A program made the position numbers and the translations under genes. The notes under the pieces are model-generated. The model saw only the letters and a list, made by a program, of their open reading frames with translations, searched no databases and was not told where the DNA came from. From Nitriliruptor sp040882075 (GTDB lineage Bacteria; Actinomycetota; Nitriliruptoria; Nitriliruptorales; Nitriliruptoraceae), in the NCBI RefSeq assembly GCF_040882075.1, contig NZ_JBBEBZ010000151.1, positions 1 to 16,364 on the forward strand: DNA of 16,364 bases. The letters run 5' to 3'. Below, one piece after another: positions 15,365-16,364 of the stretch (position 1 is the first letter of the stretch; each line of letters opens with the position of its first letter).

Positions 15365-16364
15365 CAGCGCAGCACCGTGTCGGTCCAGTCGCTGATCCAG
15401 CGGTCCCGCTCGTCACCGATGGTCAGCGGATCCACGGCGTAGGGCTCCTGCGCCAGCTCGGCGTGCTCGGTGAAGACCTCCGGGAGGTCGGCATCCTCGA
15501 CGACCGGGTAGACGAACATCGTCAGCGGCACGTCCTCCTGGAACGGGACGCTCAGCAGGAAGTCGACCAGCTGCTGGGCCTCGGGCTCGTGCTCGGTGCC
15601 GCGCAGGATCCCGACGTACTCGACCTGCCGGACGCAGGAGGCCTGGACCACCGCGGTGGGAGGCGTGTCGACGGGCGGGTCGGCGAAGACCACCTCGGCG
15701 GCGGGTGAGGACGCGTACGAGACCACGATGGGACGGTCGCCACCCTGCCCGCTGCCGGAGAACTCGTCGTAGTAGGCGCTCGACCAGCCGTCGGTGATCA
15801 GCACGTCGTTGTCGCGCAGCTGCTCCCAGTACGCCAACCACCCGTCGTCACCGAACTCCTGGACGGTCGCCAGGAGGAACGCCAGGCCAGGGGAGGAGGT
15901 CGCTGGGTTCATCGCGACCGTCATGCCCTCGTACGCGGGGTCGACGAGGTCGTCGAGCGACGACGGGGGCGGAACGTCGCCGTCCTCGAAGGCGGCGACG
16001 TCGTAGTTCAGGCACACGTCCCCGACGTCGACGGGGGTCTCCGGGTCGTCGGCCGGTTGGAGGTCGGCCGGCACCCGGTCGAGCTCCGGTGACACGTAGG
16101 GCAGGAACAGGTCCTCGTCGAGCGCCCGCGACAGGAACGTGGTGTCGACGCCGAACAGCAGATCGCCCTGCGGCGAGTCGGCGGTGAGGATGGCCTGGTT
16201 CAGAGCGGTCCCGGCGTCGCCCGAGGGGACGACCTCGACGGTGATGCCCGTGTCGTCGGTGAAGGACGCGAGGACGTCGTCCGAGACGTCGAACGAGTCG
16301 TGGGTGAGCAGCCGCAGCGTCACCTCGCCGTCCGCGGCGGCATCGTCGTCGGCATCGTCGTCGG
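15364..16364 (-). CDS. thiB: Thiamine ABC transporter substrate-binding protein (5' end missing)
   Basis: The frame is open to the right edge, so the start, signal peptide and lipobox lie beyond the window; 332 residues are visible. A GTG at 16323 is in frame but is internal: an Asp/Ala-rich linker precedes it, as expected after a lipoprotein cysteine. The body resembles ThiB: LLTHDSF near the start, DLLFGVDTTFLSRAL, NPATSSPGLAFLL, ITDGWSSAY, VVSYASSPAAE, PFQEDVPLTMFVYPV and the C-terminal RWISDWTDTVLR, which parallel E. coli ThiB segments such as VTKGWSEAY, LVLSYTTSP and WISEWQRAV. It captures thiamine (or its phosphates) outside the cell for ThiP/ThiQ. Two cysteines (GDVCLNY and ASCVRQ) may form a disulfide. 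It would be first in the thiBPQ unit; any TPP riboswitch would lie beyond the edge. Confidence 0.9.
   Translation of the reverse strand, partial: DDDADDDAAADGEVTLRLLTHDSFDVSDDVLASFTDDTGITVEVVPSGDAGTALNQAILTADSPQGDLLFGVDTTFLSRALDEDLFLPYVSPELDRVPADLQPADDPETPVDVGDVCLNYDVAAFEDGDVPPPSSLDDLVDPAYEGMTVAMNPATSSPGLAFLLATVQEFGDDGWLAYWEQLRDNDVLITDGWSSAYYDEFSGSGQGGDRPIVVSYASSPAAEVVFADPPVDTPPTAVVQASCVRQVEYVGILRGTEHEPEAQQLVDFLLSVPFQEDVPLTMFVYPVVEDADLPEVFTEHAELAQEPYAVDPLTIGDERDRWISDWTDTVLR
16339..16362. repeat. 12-bp tandem repeat in the thiB linker
   Basis: GGCATCGTCGTC occurs twice in tandem (16339-16350, 16351-16362), and the first two bases of a third unit run into the edge. On the minus strand it encodes Asp-Asp-Asp-Ala units in the acidic linker before the binding domain, so length changes would stay in frame. 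Confidence 0.8.

Overview
The window is high-GC DNA (about 68-70% in most coding stretches by eye) from what looks like an actinobacterium (Actinomycetota). The pointers are a SUF operon with a Rieske-type ferredoxin gene between sufD and sufC, SufU rather than SufA/SufE, a MoeZ-type adenylyltransferase-rhodanese fusion, frequent GTG/TTG starts and a PKD-like secreted protein of actinobacterial type. A deep-branching group such as Nitriliruptoria/Euzebya is possible, but that is a guess. No rRNA, tRNA, CRISPR array, insertion sequence or phage gene was seen.

Region 1 (1-5655, + strand) is an iron-sulfur cluster assembly operon that enters from the left edge: sufB (5' end missing), sufD, a Rieske ferredoxin, sufC, sufS, sufU and a SufT/MIP18-like gene. 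SufS takes sulfur from cysteine, SufU carries it, SufB-SufC2-SufD builds the cluster, and SufT probably helps maturation or delivery. Genes are tightly packed, with an ATGA overlap between sufB and sufD.

Region 2 (5613-7886, - strand) is one large GAF-PAS-GGDEF-EAL cyclic-di-GMP enzyme with all main motifs intact. Its last 43 bases overlap the 3' end of sufT tail to tail.

Region 3 (7887-10167) is the least ordinary part. An intergenic stretch with two short 8-bp tandem repeats precedes a coupled pair: a putative lipoprotein of unknown function with locally lower GC, and a secreted PKD-like protein. A 340-base gap without a gene follows.

Region 4 (10168-12540) has moeZ on + converging, with a 9-base gap, on an AI-2E/PerM-family membrane protein on -.

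Region 5 (12648-16364, - strand) is a thiamine-type ABC importer transcribed right to left: thiB (5' end beyond the right edge), thiP and thiQ, each overlapping the next by one base. Much of the window therefore concerns sulfur and sulfur-containing cofactors (SUF, MoeZ, thiamine uptake), but only the SUF genes and thiBPQ form evident operons. I did not find a convincing new multi-gene system; the best candidates for undescribed biology are the lipoprotein/PKD pair and the two possible starts of SufT.
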